Shown piece by piece: positions 1 to 7,743 of a stretch of DNA of 32,814 bases. This stretch comes from Steroidobacteraceae bacterium. Its GTDB lineage: Bacteria > Pseudomonadota > Gammaproteobacteria > Steroidobacterales > Steroidobacteraceae. How positions within the stretch are numbered: the first letter of the stretch is position 1; each line of letters starts with the position of its first letter. The notes under the pieces are model-generated. The model was not told the origin of the DNA, searched no databases, and saw only the letters and a list, made by a program, of their open reading frames with translations. Location of the stretch: contig JAENJD010000007.1 in assembly GCA_016844605.1 (NCBI GenBank), forward strand, positions 761 to 33,574. Reading direction: 5' to 3'. The position numbers and the translations under genes were made by a program.

Positions 1-1
1 G

Positions 2-478
2 ACCACGATGCTGCTGGGCGGTTTGTGGCACGGCGCGAACTGGACCTTCGTCGCCTGGGGCGGCCTGCACGGCGTTTATCTTGCGGTCGAGCGCTGGATC
101 CGGGATCGCACGGGTATTCGCGGCGAGCCTGTGCGCTGGATAAACCGGCTGGTGCTGGGGCTCCTGACCTACGCGCTGGTCAACGTGACCTGGGTGTTTT
201 TCCGCGCCCACACATTCGGCGGCGCTGCGCGGATTCTGCAGGGCATGTTCGGCTTTGCCACCGATGCCGAACCGGTGCTGGCGACGATCTACATGATCAA
301 GGTCGGCGTGTTGATCGCATCCATCGTCGCGACGCAATGGCTGATGCGCGACCGCGAACTCGAGCAAGTCGTGTCGCGCGCGCCCTGGTGGCTCACGGGT
401 CTCGTCTGTGCGGCGATGCTGTTTGCGGTAATCGTCACGCAGGGTTCGGGCACAGCGTTCATCTACTTCCAGTTCTAG
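2..478 (+). CDS. MBOAT family O-acyltransferase, C-terminal part (truncated by window edge)
   Basis: This is the C-terminal end of a membrane-bound O-acyltransferase of the AlgI/DltB type; the reading frame is open to the left edge, so the start lies outside the window. The MBOAT signature TTMLLGGLWHGANWTF is at the left edge, and its His is the family's proposed catalytic residue. Several hydrophobic segments follow (LVLGLLTYALVNVTWVFF, IKVGVLIASIVATQWLM, WLTGLVCAAMLFAVIVTQ), as expected for a polytopic inner-membrane enzyme. MBOAT proteins of this group move acyl groups onto extracytoplasmic polysaccharides or other acceptors. The next gene, 9 nt downstream, encodes an SGNH-like protein, the usual companion of such acyltransferases. 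The acceptor cannot be deduced from this fragment. Confidence 0.9.
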   Translation, partial: TTMLLGGLWHGANWTFVAWGGLHGVYLAVERWIRDRTGIRGEPVRWINRLVLGLLTYALVNVTWVFFRAHTFGGAARILQGMFGFATDAEPVLATIYMIKVGVLIASIVATQWLMRDRELEQVVSRAPWWLTGLVCAAMLFAVIVTQGSGTAFIYFQF

Positions 479-487
479 GCGAAGGTC

Positions 488-1570
488 ATGAGCAATTCGG
501 GCAAGTGGAGCGAGGACGTCACCGTACGGGAAATCCCGAAGGCGCGCCTTGTCGCGATGGGCTGGCTGGTGTTCCTGCTGGTGACGGCGGGCGTGATCGC
601 CTGGGAATTGCAGATGCGGTCAATCGGCCTCGTCGCCGGGGACCTGGACGACAGCAAGGCGCATTGGGCGGTCGAGCGCCGCAAGATCGCTGCGGGTGAT
701 TACGACGATGTCGTGGTCATCCGCTCCTCGCGGATCCTGTTCGACACGAATCTCAATGTCTGGAAGGAGATGACGGGCCGGCGGCCAATTCAGCTCGCGC
801 TGGCGGGCACGAACCCCAGGCCCTTCCTGACGGATTTCGCCGCCAACCCGGATTTCAAGGGCCTGCTCGTGGTCGGCGTCACGCCCGACATCTTCTTCGG
901 CGACTGGCTGGGCATTGGACTGTTCGCCGGCGTGCTCGACTACTGGAAGGACCAGTCGCCATCCGAGCGCTTCGGCCACCAGGCGGGACTTTTTCTGTCG
1001 CGCCACCTGGCGTTCCTGGACAGCTCGTACACCCTGACGGCGCTGGTTGACCAGGTGAACCTGCCGAATCGTGGAGAGATCGTGCGCCCCTACCTGGATG
1101 TCTGGAAAGTTTGGGAGACCACCGACGATCGCCAGACTTTCCTGTGGAGGGGTATTGAAGACAATGAGCATCTGCGCGAGCACGCGCGCTTGGCCTGGGG
1201 GCCATTCGCTGGCAAGCCGATGGACGAGGCGGCGATCGCGAGGGCCTGCAAGGAAGCCGCGGACGCCGTGAAGAAGATCCGCGCGCGTGGCGGTGAAGTG
1301 GTATTCGTCCGCTCCCCATCCGCGGGCCTTTATTACGAAAACGAGCTGCACAGCGCGCCGCGCGCCAGGACCTGGGACCGCTTGCTGAAGGAGACCGGGG
1401 CGTTTGGCATCAATTTCGAGGACTATCCGGGGATGCGGGGGCTCGATGTGCCGGAGTGGTCGCATTTGTCGCGTGAATCTGCGGTGAAATTCACGCGCGC
1501 CTATGTCGGTGTGCTGGCACAGGACGTGCCCTGGCTGAGCTCACGCCTGCGCGCGAAGGATGGAGCATGA
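488..1570 (+). CDS. MBOAT-associated SGNH/GDSL-like hydrolase-fold protein
   Basis: A 360-residue protein with one N-terminal membrane anchor (about residues 21-40) and an extracytoplasmic domain. The stretch DDVVVIRSSRIL (residues 73-84) resembles the SGNH block I strand-and-serine motif, and WSHLS near the C-terminus (His326) is where the catalytic His block V would lie. AlgJ/AlgX/DltD-like proteins with this fold are commonly encoded next to MBOAT acyltransferases and complete acyl transfer outside the membrane; the adjacency here (9 nt) supports that pairing. The short motifs are the only direct evidence, so the enzymatic role is inferred. The stop overlaps the start of the next gene by 4 nt (ATGA), implying translational coupling. 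Confidence 0.7.
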   Translation: MSNSGKWSEDVTVREIPKARLVAMGWLVFLLVTAGVIAWELQMRSIGLVAGDLDDSKAHWAVERRKIAAGDYDDVVVIRSSRILFDTNLNVWKEMTGRRPIQLALAGTNPRPFLTDFAANPDFKGLLVVGVTPDIFFGDWLGIGLFAGVLDYWKDQSPSERFGHQAGLFLSRHLAFLDSSYTLTALVDQVNLPNRGEIVRPYLDVWKVWETTDDRQTFLWRGIEDNEHLREHARLAWGPFAGKPMDEAAIARACKEAADAVKKIRARGGEVVFVRSPSAGLYYENELHSAPRARTWDRLLKETGAFGINFEDYPGMRGLDVPEWSHLSRESAVKFTRAYVGVLAQDVPWLSSRLRAKDGA

Positions 1571-2007
1571 ACATCATTGCAGCGGTCGATTTTTCGCCGG
1601 TGACCGGGGCGGTGCTCGATGCGCTGGAGCAGTTCGCCGCCAGCATCGCGGCGCGGGTCTGGCTGATCCACGTGGTCGCGCCGGATCCCGCCTTCGTCGG
1701 CTATGAAACCGGCCCCGGAGGGGTTCGCAACCAGGTCGCCGCCGAACACCGCAAGCACCACCAGGATCTGCAGCATCTCGCCGAGCGCCTGCGCACCGCG
1801 GGCATCGAAACCACGGCGCTGCTGCTGCAGGGACCGACCGTCGAGACGATCATCAGTGAGGCAGACCGGCTCCCGGCTTCATTGATCGTACTCGGAAGCC
1901 ATGGTCACGGCCGCGTCTATGACGTGCTGGTCGGCAGCGTGTCGGAAGGCATCGTGCGCGCGTCGAAAGTACCGGTGCTGCTGGTGCCTGCACAACGCGG
2001 CACTTGA
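1567..2007 (+). CDS. universal stress protein (UspA family)
   Basis: A 146-residue single-domain universal stress protein. It starts with the usual first strand and Asp (IIAAVDFSPV) and carries the ATP-binding signature G-x2-G-x9-G-S at residues 110-124 (GSHGHGRVYDVLVGS), followed by the final strand VPVLLVP. The intact glycine motif suggests an ATP-binding member rather than a non-binding UspA-type one. Such proteins act in the cytoplasm in stress survival; no specific partner can be named. It is the last gene of the MBOAT cluster, overlapping the preceding stop codon by 4 nt. A strong inverted repeat begins 2 nt after its stop and could terminate the transcript. Confidence 0.93.
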   Translation: MNIIAAVDFSPVTGAVLDALEQFAASIAARVWLIHVVAPDPAFVGYETGPGGVRNQVAAEHRKHHQDLQHLAERLRTAGIETTALLLQGPTVETIISEADRLPASLIVLGSHGHGRVYDVLVGSVSEGIVRASKVPVLLVPAQRGT

Positions 2008-2008
2008 A

Positions 2009-2069
2009 TTTGAAAAAGGGGACGCTACCCTTTTTCCCGAAAAAAAAGGGTAGCGTCCCCTTTTTCAAA
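2009..2069. repeat. perfect 27-bp inverted repeat with 7-nt loop (REP-like, possible terminator)
   Basis: Positions 2009-2035 and 2043-2069 are exact reverse complements of 27 nt, separated by a 7-nt loop. The core is GGGGACGCTACCC flanked by A5/T5 runs. It begins 2 nt after the universal stress protein stop. The A/T runs lie inside the stem, so the element could work as a bidirectional terminator, but its perfect symmetry also fits a dispersed palindromic element of the REP/RAYT type. No transposase is nearby. Confidence 0.85.
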
Positions 2070-2174
2070 CGGGCATTGTTAGCAAGGCCCGCCGCGCCAC
2101 GGTCGGGTGAATCCATACCCACAGCGGGTTAGTCCAGCACACTATCGCGGCGCGGCGGCCTCTCTCCGGGGTAT
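2070..2174. other. intergenic stretch without recognised feature
   Basis: About 105 bp between the perfect inverted repeat and the MITE-like element. It holds no credible coding frame. A loose GC-rich inverted similarity (about 2086-2098 against 2149-2160) is the only structure seen and is weak. Confidence 0.5.
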
Positions 2175-2443
2175 GGAACCTCTGATTTACTCCCGAATGG
2201 GCGCGACCGTGCGCGATTTTCGTTCCTGGCAAGAAGCGGGGAGCGAAGTGTATCGTGATACATGAGCGACAAGCGACGCCGCCAGGGACGAAAATCGCCC
2301 GGTCCCTGCGGGTTACGCGCGGGCGGCGGCGCGACTGCGTTGCTCGCCTTGTCCATAGTCCTTGCTATAGGACTTCGGCTCGCGCCTTGTCGCACCACCG
2401 CGCGCGCGTAACGCGCCTCATGCGGGAGTAAATCAGAGGTTCC
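2175..2443. mobile_element. MITE-like non-autonomous element with 21-bp terminal inverted repeats
   Basis: Positions 2175-2195 and 2423-2443 are perfect 21-bp inverted repeats (outer end GGAACCTCTG, inner end CTCCCG), bounding a 269-bp element without a credible gene. Inside are two foldback units. The first pairs GCGATTTTCGTTCCTGGC (2213-2230) with 2281-2298 (17 of 18) and has a second palindrome, TGTATC-GT-GATACA (2249-2262), on exactly the same centre. The second pairs TTACGCGCG (2313-2321) with 2403-2411 around AGTCCT/AGGACT (2358-2363/2370-2375). Terminal repeats of this length resemble insertion-sequence ends, so a transposase-mobilised derivative is likely. No clear target-site duplication is seen at the borders (GTAT against CAAT). 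Confidence 0.65.
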
Positions 2444-2445
2444 CA

Positions 2446-3153
2446 ATGACCAGTCGCTCGCTGCAGCGCCGCCAGTTGAGCCGCTCGAAGATCGATCTCT
2501 TCGTCGAGTGCCCGCGCTGTCTTTACCTCGATGTGGCACTTGGCATCCCCCGGCCCAGCGGTCCGCCATTTACGCTCAATAATGCGGTCGATACGCTGCT
2601 GAAATCGGAATTTGACCGTTATCGCGCGACCGGGGAGCCGCACCCGCTGTTCGACGAGGCGGGGCTCGATGCCGTGCCATTTGCGCACCCGGAACTCGAC
2701 AAATGGCGCCAGAACTTCACCGGCGTGCGCTGGATCGACGAACAGACCGGCTGGACGCTATTTGGCGCGATCGACGACCTCTGGCAGGCGGCGACCGGCG
2801 AACTGATTGTCGCGGATTACAAGGCGACCGCCCGCAAGGAGACACCAACGACCGCGGGGCTCTATCCGTCGTACCAGCGGCAGATGGAGGTTTACCAGTT
2901 CCTGGTGCGCCGCCAGGGATTCCAGGTCAGCAATCGCGGCTGGTTCGTCTATGCGAATGGAGACTCCAGGGTCGGCGAGTTCCGCGGCACGCTCCGATTC
3001 TCGACGCACATGATTCCCTACGATGGCGACGATGCCTGGGTGCTCGACGCGTTCCGGCGCACGGTTGCGACCGTCGGCGGGGGCAGCGTCCCGGAAGCCG
3101 GCGAAGACTGCAAATGGTGCAGCTATGTCGTCAAGGCCCGGGCGGCCGACTAA
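2446..3153 (+). CDS. PD-(D/E)XK superfamily nuclease, Cas4/RecB-like, with four cysteines
   Basis: A 235-residue predicted nuclease. The N-terminus SKIDLFVECPRCLYLD is typical of RecB/Cas4-like PD-(D/E)XK proteins, with Cys22 and Cys25. The catalytic core is visible as GAIDDLW followed by ELIVADYKAT (the D-x-K of the motif) and a later RRQMEVYQFLV, where Gln/Tyr of motif IV would sit. The C-terminal CKWC (Cys222, Cys225) completes a four-cysteine set that in Cas4/AddB-type nucleases holds an iron-sulphur cluster. No cas, rec or helicase gene is adjacent, so the substrate is unknown. The AGAGG ribosome-binding site (2435-2439) lies inside the right terminal repeat of the MITE-like element, 6 nt before the ATG. 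The 3' end overlaps the convergent LCAT-like gene by 4 nt. Confidence 0.8.
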   Translation: MTSRSLQRRQLSRSKIDLFVECPRCLYLDVALGIPRPSGPPFTLNNAVDTLLKSEFDRYRATGEPHPLFDEAGLDAVPFAHPELDKWRQNFTGVRWIDEQTGWTLFGAIDDLWQAATGELIVADYKATARKETPTTAGLYPSYQRQMEVYQFLVRRQGFQVSNRGWFVYANGDSRVGEFRGTLRFSTHMIPYDGDDAWVLDAFRRTVATVGGGSVPEAGEDCKWCSYVVKARAAD

Positions 3154-4538
3154 TGAGCCGCAGGCGCTGGCCGGTCAACACTCAGCAGGTAGTGCAGGAG
3201 ATTGTCGATCAAGTGCACATTGCCGGTTAATAGATCGTGCGACTCACAGAAAAAGATGGGGTGATCGAACTCTGCGTTTTCGTATTCATTGCGCTGGGTC
3301 GTGACATCCGCCTCCTGCCGGCCAAGCAGGGATGATTTCGTGACCTTGCCGTCGCCAGGATCGTACATCAGTTTTTCGTAATCAATCCCGGGCACGGGAT
3401 GCTGGATCTGCTCGGGTCGCAGCCGCGCCACCGAATCACGATCCACCACTTCAAGAACCAGCCGCGCGGGCGTCGGAACGCAATCGCTGCCGAACAGGAG
3501 TGGTTCAATGAGTTCCACGTCCCCGGCCGGCGCGCTGAGCGACCACACAAACCGCTGCGCGCGCTCGAGACGCTTCTTGAAGTAGCGCTCGAAAACATTC
3601 TGGGCCGGCCAGACGCCAGGCTGGGCCGCCATCTTGCGCTGCACATTGTGTCCGAACACGGACCACCCGAAATTCCGCCAGGTCCCGACATCGAACAAAT
3701 CGAGTTTCAGAGGCACGCCATGTGTGTCCGCAATCCAGTTCACATGCGGATGCGGGAAGAACTGGTACATGGCCGGCATCGTCGCGACGCCCTCGGTCGG
3801 AAGCCGCGACAGCGCGACGCGGTAGCCATTCAGGAAGTAATGGATTGCGCTCGCCGTGCCCTGATTCGGCGTGCCGAGCAGCACGACGCGGCGCAGCTTG
3901 TGCGCGCCGGCGCCGGTGATCTGGAAGTAATTTCCGTCCAGCACATCATTGACGCCATAACGCCCGTAGTAGCCCACGATCAAACCACCCATGCTGTGGG
4001 CGATGATGTCGACGCGCAGCTCCGGATCTGCGTAATCGCGGCGAATCTGCTCGATCAGTTCATCGAGCTTGCGCGCCGACGCGACCATGTCCTGGCGCCA
4101 GTCATAGGTGAAGGTGTACATCAGCGCATCGCCACGGGTGGCCCGCTGCCCGGGCCTGGCTTGCCGGTAGCCACCGACTTCCTGCAGGGCGTCAAGGATC
4201 CGGCCGTAGAAATTCCGTCCGACTGCGCTGTCAAAAATGCCGCCAGGAATCAGCCCGTCGTCCAGTGGCTCGAGTGTGTCGGGATCGATTTGAAGCGCGA
4301 GTTCCAGATAGCCGCTGGTGAGGAGTTTCCGGGTGCTTCCGGGCCAGGCCTCTACGCCGGTTTCGCGATCGACCAGACGCGAGCCGAGCAACCCCGGGAT
4401 GATGATCACCGGCACCTGTTGGCGGTCGGCGGCGCGCTCCCGGGAAAGGCGTACGAGGTCATGCGCCGGGTAGGTCGCGCAGCCGCCCAGGGCCAGCGCG
4501 AACAGCAGGATCGCAGCAGTTACAGTTTGCGCACGCAT
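3150..4538 (-). CDS. LCAT-like alpha/beta-hydrolase lipoprotein (lipase/acyltransferase family)
   Basis: I chose the internal ATG at 4538 because it yields a clean lipoprotein signal peptide (MRAQTVTAAILLFALALGGC, lipobox Cys20); the upstream ATG at 4580 would add 14 charged and aromatic residues before it. The 462-residue product has an oxyanion-region motif VIIIPGLLGSRL (about 44-55), the nucleophile elbow AHSMGG (Ser182), GDGKV (Asp396) and ESHDLL (His434). Together these form the Ser-Asp-His triad of lecithin:cholesterol acyltransferase-like hydrolases. It is predicted to act on phospholipids or other acyl lipids in the envelope. It is the last gene of the tetR-tolC-MFP-RND operon, 43 nt after the pump gene, suggesting a link between efflux and membrane lipid repair or modification. 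Confidence 0.8.
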   Translation of the reverse strand: MRAQTVTAAILLFALALGGCATYPAHDLVRLSRERAADRQQVPVIIIPGLLGSRLVDRETGVEAWPGSTRKLLTSGYLELALQIDPDTLEPLDDGLIPGGIFDSAVGRNFYGRILDALQEVGGYRQARPGQRATRGDALMYTFTYDWRQDMVASARKLDELIEQIRRDYADPELRVDIIAHSMGGLIVGYYGRYGVNDVLDGNYFQITGAGAHKLRRVVLLGTPNQGTASAIHYFLNGYRVALSRLPTEGVATMPAMYQFFPHPHVNWIADTHGVPLKLDLFDVGTWRNFGWSVFGHNVQRKMAAQPGVWPAQNVFERYFKKRLERAQRFVWSLSAPAGDVELIEPLLFGSDCVPTPARLVLEVVDRDSVARLRPEQIQHPVPGIDYEKLMYDPGDGKVTKSSLLGRQEADVTTQRNEYENAEFDHPIFFCESHDLLTGNVHLIDNLLHYLLSVDRPAPAAH

Positions 4539-4581
4539 TATCGAAGACCACCAATGGGGTCGGCAGGCACGCGCCGGCACC

Positions 4582-7500
4582 TCAGGCGGATTGTAAGACG
4601 TCCTCAGTTGCGAACGCCGCGGCCTTGCGCGGTTCGATGACGGGTGGCAACAGCTTGTACATTACGGGCGTCACCAGCCGGGCCAGCAATGTCGAACTGA
4701 TGAGCCCGCCGATGATAACGATCGCGAGCGGCGAATAGAGGCCGGAGCCCTGGATTGCGAGCGGCGTGAGCCCACCGATCGCCGTCAGCGACGTGAGCAG
4801 GATCGGCAGGAAGCGCACTTCGCCGGCCTCGGCGATGGCGTCGTCGAGCGCCTTGCCTCCCGCGCGCAGCTGGTTCGTAAAATCCACCAGCAGGATCGAG
4901 TTCTTTATTTCGATGCCGACCAGCGCAATCATGCCGATCATCGACGTGAATGACAGCGTGTAGCCGCTCAGGAACAGCGCGACGAGGCCGCCGGTGATCC
5001 CGAGCGGCACGACGCCGAACACGATCAGCATCGAGCGGAAGCTGCCGAACTCAAGCACGAGCACCGCGAGAATCCCGAACACCGCGACCAGCATGGCGAC
5101 GCCGAGGCCGGCAAAGCTTTCCTCGCGCGCCTCGATCTCACCAGCGGCGACATAGCGGTAGCCCGGCGGCCAGGCCATCGCCCCGAGCTTCGCTATCACC
5201 TGGCTTGTCAACTCGTCGGTCGCGTAGCCGGTGGCCGGATGCGCGGTAACCGCAACGGCGCGCTCGCGGTTGTAGCGCTTGATAATGCTGGCTGCGCTGC
5301 GAAATTGCGGGTCGATGATCTGGGCCAGCGGCACCTGCCGGCCGGTGAGCGACGAGACCTGGATCGACTGCAGCAGGTCGAGCGTCGGGCGCGCCCCAAT
5401 CGGCAGTCGCAGCGTGATGTTGTACTCGTCGCCGTCCGGCTCGCGATACTGTCCCGCCGTGAGTCCTGCGACCGCGAGCCTGACGGTCCGGTCGGCCTCG
5501 ATCGCCGGGATGCCGAACAGCGCGGCCTTTTCCGAATCCACGCGCAAGTCGATGTCGGTGCGCGACAGGCGCAGCGGATTGACGACGTCGCGTGTGCCAG
5601 GAACTTCCTTGATGAGCTTCTCGACATCTGCTGCGAGCGCCCGCAGCGTCTCCATGTCCGGCCCGAATACACGGATCTCGATCGGCGCGGCGATCGGCGG
5701 GCCATTCTCGAACTGGTGGATGGAAATGCGCGCGGCCGGATACTCGGCGAATGCGACCCGCAGTCCGTCGAGCAGGCTCGCCGTCCTGACAGGATCGTCG
5801 CGATCGAGTTCCGCAAACACTTCGGCAAGGTTTGCGGAAGCAACGCGTGAGAGCACGTTGTAGTAGATGCGCGGGTTCTCCTGCCCGAGATTGGAGAACC
5901 ACCAGCGGACACCTGGAGTTTCCGCGAGCGTCTGCTCGACGAAGCGCAGTGCGCGATCGGTCTCCGCGAGACTCGCGCCATTCGCGGTCTCGATGCGCAC
6001 GCGAAACTGGGGGATATCCGCCGTCGGAAACAGGCTGAAGCCGATCCACGGCACCAGCAGGAGCGACAGCGCGAACACGCTGAGTGCGGCGGTGAGGGTT
6101 TTCCGAGGACGTGCGAGCCCCCAGCGGAGCGCCGGGCCGTAGATCCGGTGGATGCCGCTCATCAGCGCAGAGAGCACGCGATCGGCGACATGGTCAGCGC
6201 GGTCGAGCAAGCCGCGCACGTTCGCAAGCGGGGCAGCCAACCAGGGCTGGCGCGGCGGCCGGCGTTCGTCGCCGCGCAGCAGGCGGCTCGCGAGGAACGG
6301 AATGATGGTCAGGGCGATGAAGAACGAGGCCAGGATCGTGAACAGCACGGCGGCCGGCAGCGAACGGATGAAGTCCCCGGCGCCCTCCGGCAGGAACAGG
6401 AGCGGCACGAAAGCGAGCAGCAGTGTTGCCGTGCAGCCGAGCACCGCGAGCCATATCTGGTCGGTCGCGGCGATCGCGGCCTGGCGCCTCGGTACGCCCT
6501 TGCGGACATTGCGCGCGATGTTTTCGACGACGACGATCGAGTCATCCACCAGCAGGCCGAGCGCCACGACGAAACCGGCGATCGAGAGCTGATTCAGGGA
6601 AAAGCCGGCCAAATAGAGCGCGGCCAGCCCGATCGCGAGCGACAGCGGGATCGAGATCATCACGATGCCGGCGGCGCGCAGCCCGAGTGGCAGCAGCGTC
6701 AGGATCACAAGCCCGATCGCGATCGTGAAGTCGACCTGCAGCCGGGACAGACGGTGATCCACATTGGACGATTGGTCAAAACCGTTCTCAAGGCGGATCC
6801 CGGAAGGCAGGCCAGCCCGGAACTGGGGCAGACGCGCGTAGATTGCGTCGCGCACCGCAAAGACATTCTGGTTGTCCTTCATGCTGGCGGTGACGAACAC
6901 TGCGCGCGTGCCGTTGTAGCGGCCGATGTAGCGTTCTTCCTCGGCACTCCAGGACACCTCGGCGATATCGCGGACATGCACGGCGCGACCGGCCCTTGCG
7001 CTTACGACCGTGTCGCCTATCTCCGCAAGGGATTCGTAGCTGCCCGAAGTCTTCAGGTTGTAACGGCGCATCCCGACATCGACCGCGCCACCCGGGATAC
7101 TCGCGTTCTCGCCCTGGACTGCAGCAATCACCTGCCCCAGCGTGACATTCGCGCCGGCAAGGCGCTCGAGATCGATCGCGACCCGCACTTCCGGCGCCGG
7201 ATAGGCCCAGGTCTCGGCGCGACGCACGCCGGGAACCGTCTCGATGAGTTCTTCGAGATTCTCGGCGTGCTTCTTCAGCTCGCGCCAGTCGGCATCCGTG
7301 CTGACCAGCGCGAACTGCACGATATTGACGGTGCCGGGCGTGAATTGCCGCAAGTCGATCGAGAACACATCGCGTGGCAGCGATGGCCTCACCACATTGA
7401 CCTCGCGTATGACCTCGTCGTGCTTGCGGTCCGGATCGGTGCCGTAAACGAACTCGATTTCGATCAGTGCAAGCCCATCGATCGCCGTGCTGGTCAGCTT

Positions 7501-7734
7501 CTTGACGTCATCCAGCTCGGCCAGCGCGTCCTCGATCGGGTCGACGACCAGGCGCTCGACATCCTCCGGATCTGCGCCGGGGTAATTCACGGCGATCAGC
7601 GAACCCGGAAATTTCAGCGACGGATCCTCGGCGCGCGGAATGGCGCCGAGCGCCCAGAGCCCGGTGGCGACCAGCAGCGCAAACACGACCAGCGTGAATT
7701 GCCAGCGGCGAACCGAGAATGACCAGAGGCTCAT
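4582..7734 (-). CDS. RND efflux pump, inner-membrane permease (AcrB/HAE1-like)
   Basis: A 1050-residue resistance-nodulation-division transporter of normal length. It opens with the typical cytoplasmic helix and first membrane segment, has a large periplasmic domain (about 40-335), and then the central membrane bundle. The TM4 proton-relay motif GLLVDDSIVVVENI (Asp397-Asp398) is intact. The repeat half starts near residue 550, and the last bundle contains SMIGMIALVGIEIKNSILLVDF and AIGGLTPLAIQGSG, family hallmarks. It exports toxic compounds using the proton gradient together with the membrane fusion protein (9 nt upstream) and the TolC-like channel. The double Asp in TM4 fits the drug/HAE1 type better than metal exporters, but the substrate is not known. 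Confidence 0.95.
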   Translation of the reverse strand: MSLWSFSVRRWQFTLVVFALLVATGLWALGAIPRAEDPSLKFPGSLIAVNYPGADPEDVERLVVDPIEDALAELDDVKKLTSTAIDGLALIEIEFVYGTDPDRKHDEVIREVNVVRPSLPRDVFSIDLRQFTPGTVNIVQFALVSTDADWRELKKHAENLEELIETVPGVRRAETWAYPAPEVRVAIDLERLAGANVTLGQVIAAVQGENASIPGGAVDVGMRRYNLKTSGSYESLAEIGDTVVSARAGRAVHVRDIAEVSWSAEEERYIGRYNGTRAVFVTASMKDNQNVFAVRDAIYARLPQFRAGLPSGIRLENGFDQSSNVDHRLSRLQVDFTIAIGLVILTLLPLGLRAAGIVMISIPLSLAIGLAALYLAGFSLNQLSIAGFVVALGLLVDDSIVVVENIARNVRKGVPRRQAAIAATDQIWLAVLGCTATLLLAFVPLLFLPEGAGDFIRSLPAAVLFTILASFFIALTIIPFLASRLLRGDERRPPRQPWLAAPLANVRGLLDRADHVADRVLSALMSGIHRIYGPALRWGLARPRKTLTAALSVFALSLLLVPWIGFSLFPTADIPQFRVRIETANGASLAETDRALRFVEQTLAETPGVRWWFSNLGQENPRIYYNVLSRVASANLAEVFAELDRDDPVRTASLLDGLRVAFAEYPAARISIHQFENGPPIAAPIEIRVFGPDMETLRALAADVEKLIKEVPGTRDVVNPLRLSRTDIDLRVDSEKAALFGIPAIEADRTVRLAVAGLTAGQYREPDGDEYNITLRLPIGARPTLDLLQSIQVSSLTGRQVPLAQIIDPQFRSAASIIKRYNRERAVAVTAHPATGYATDELTSQVIAKLGAMAWPPGYRYVAAGEIEAREESFAGLGVAMLVAVFGILAVLVLEFGSFRSMLIVFGVVPLGITGGLVALFLSGYTLSFTSMIGMIALVGIEIKNSILLVDFTNQLRAGGKALDDAIAEAGEVRFLPILLTSLTAIGGLTPLAIQGSGLYSPLAIVIIGGLISSTLLARLVTPVMYKLLPPVIEPRKAAAFATEDVLQSA

Positions 7735-7743
7735 GCGCCTGCC

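Noticed and set aside
2086-2160. GC-rich inverted similarity GGCCCGCCGCGCC / GGCGCGGCGGCC
   Set aside because: The match is imperfect, of low complexity, and expected by chance in GC-rich DNA.
3399-4640. A 413-codon plus-strand frame opposite the LCAT-like gene
   Set aside because: It overlaps the lipoprotein gene with its complete catalytic triad and has low-complexity composition without a domain.
6148-7722. A 524-codon open frame on the plus strand opposite the RND pump gene
   Set aside because: It is the antisense shadow of a fully recognisable RND transporter in GC-rich DNA; the translation is rich in Arg, Gln, His and Asp with no domain.
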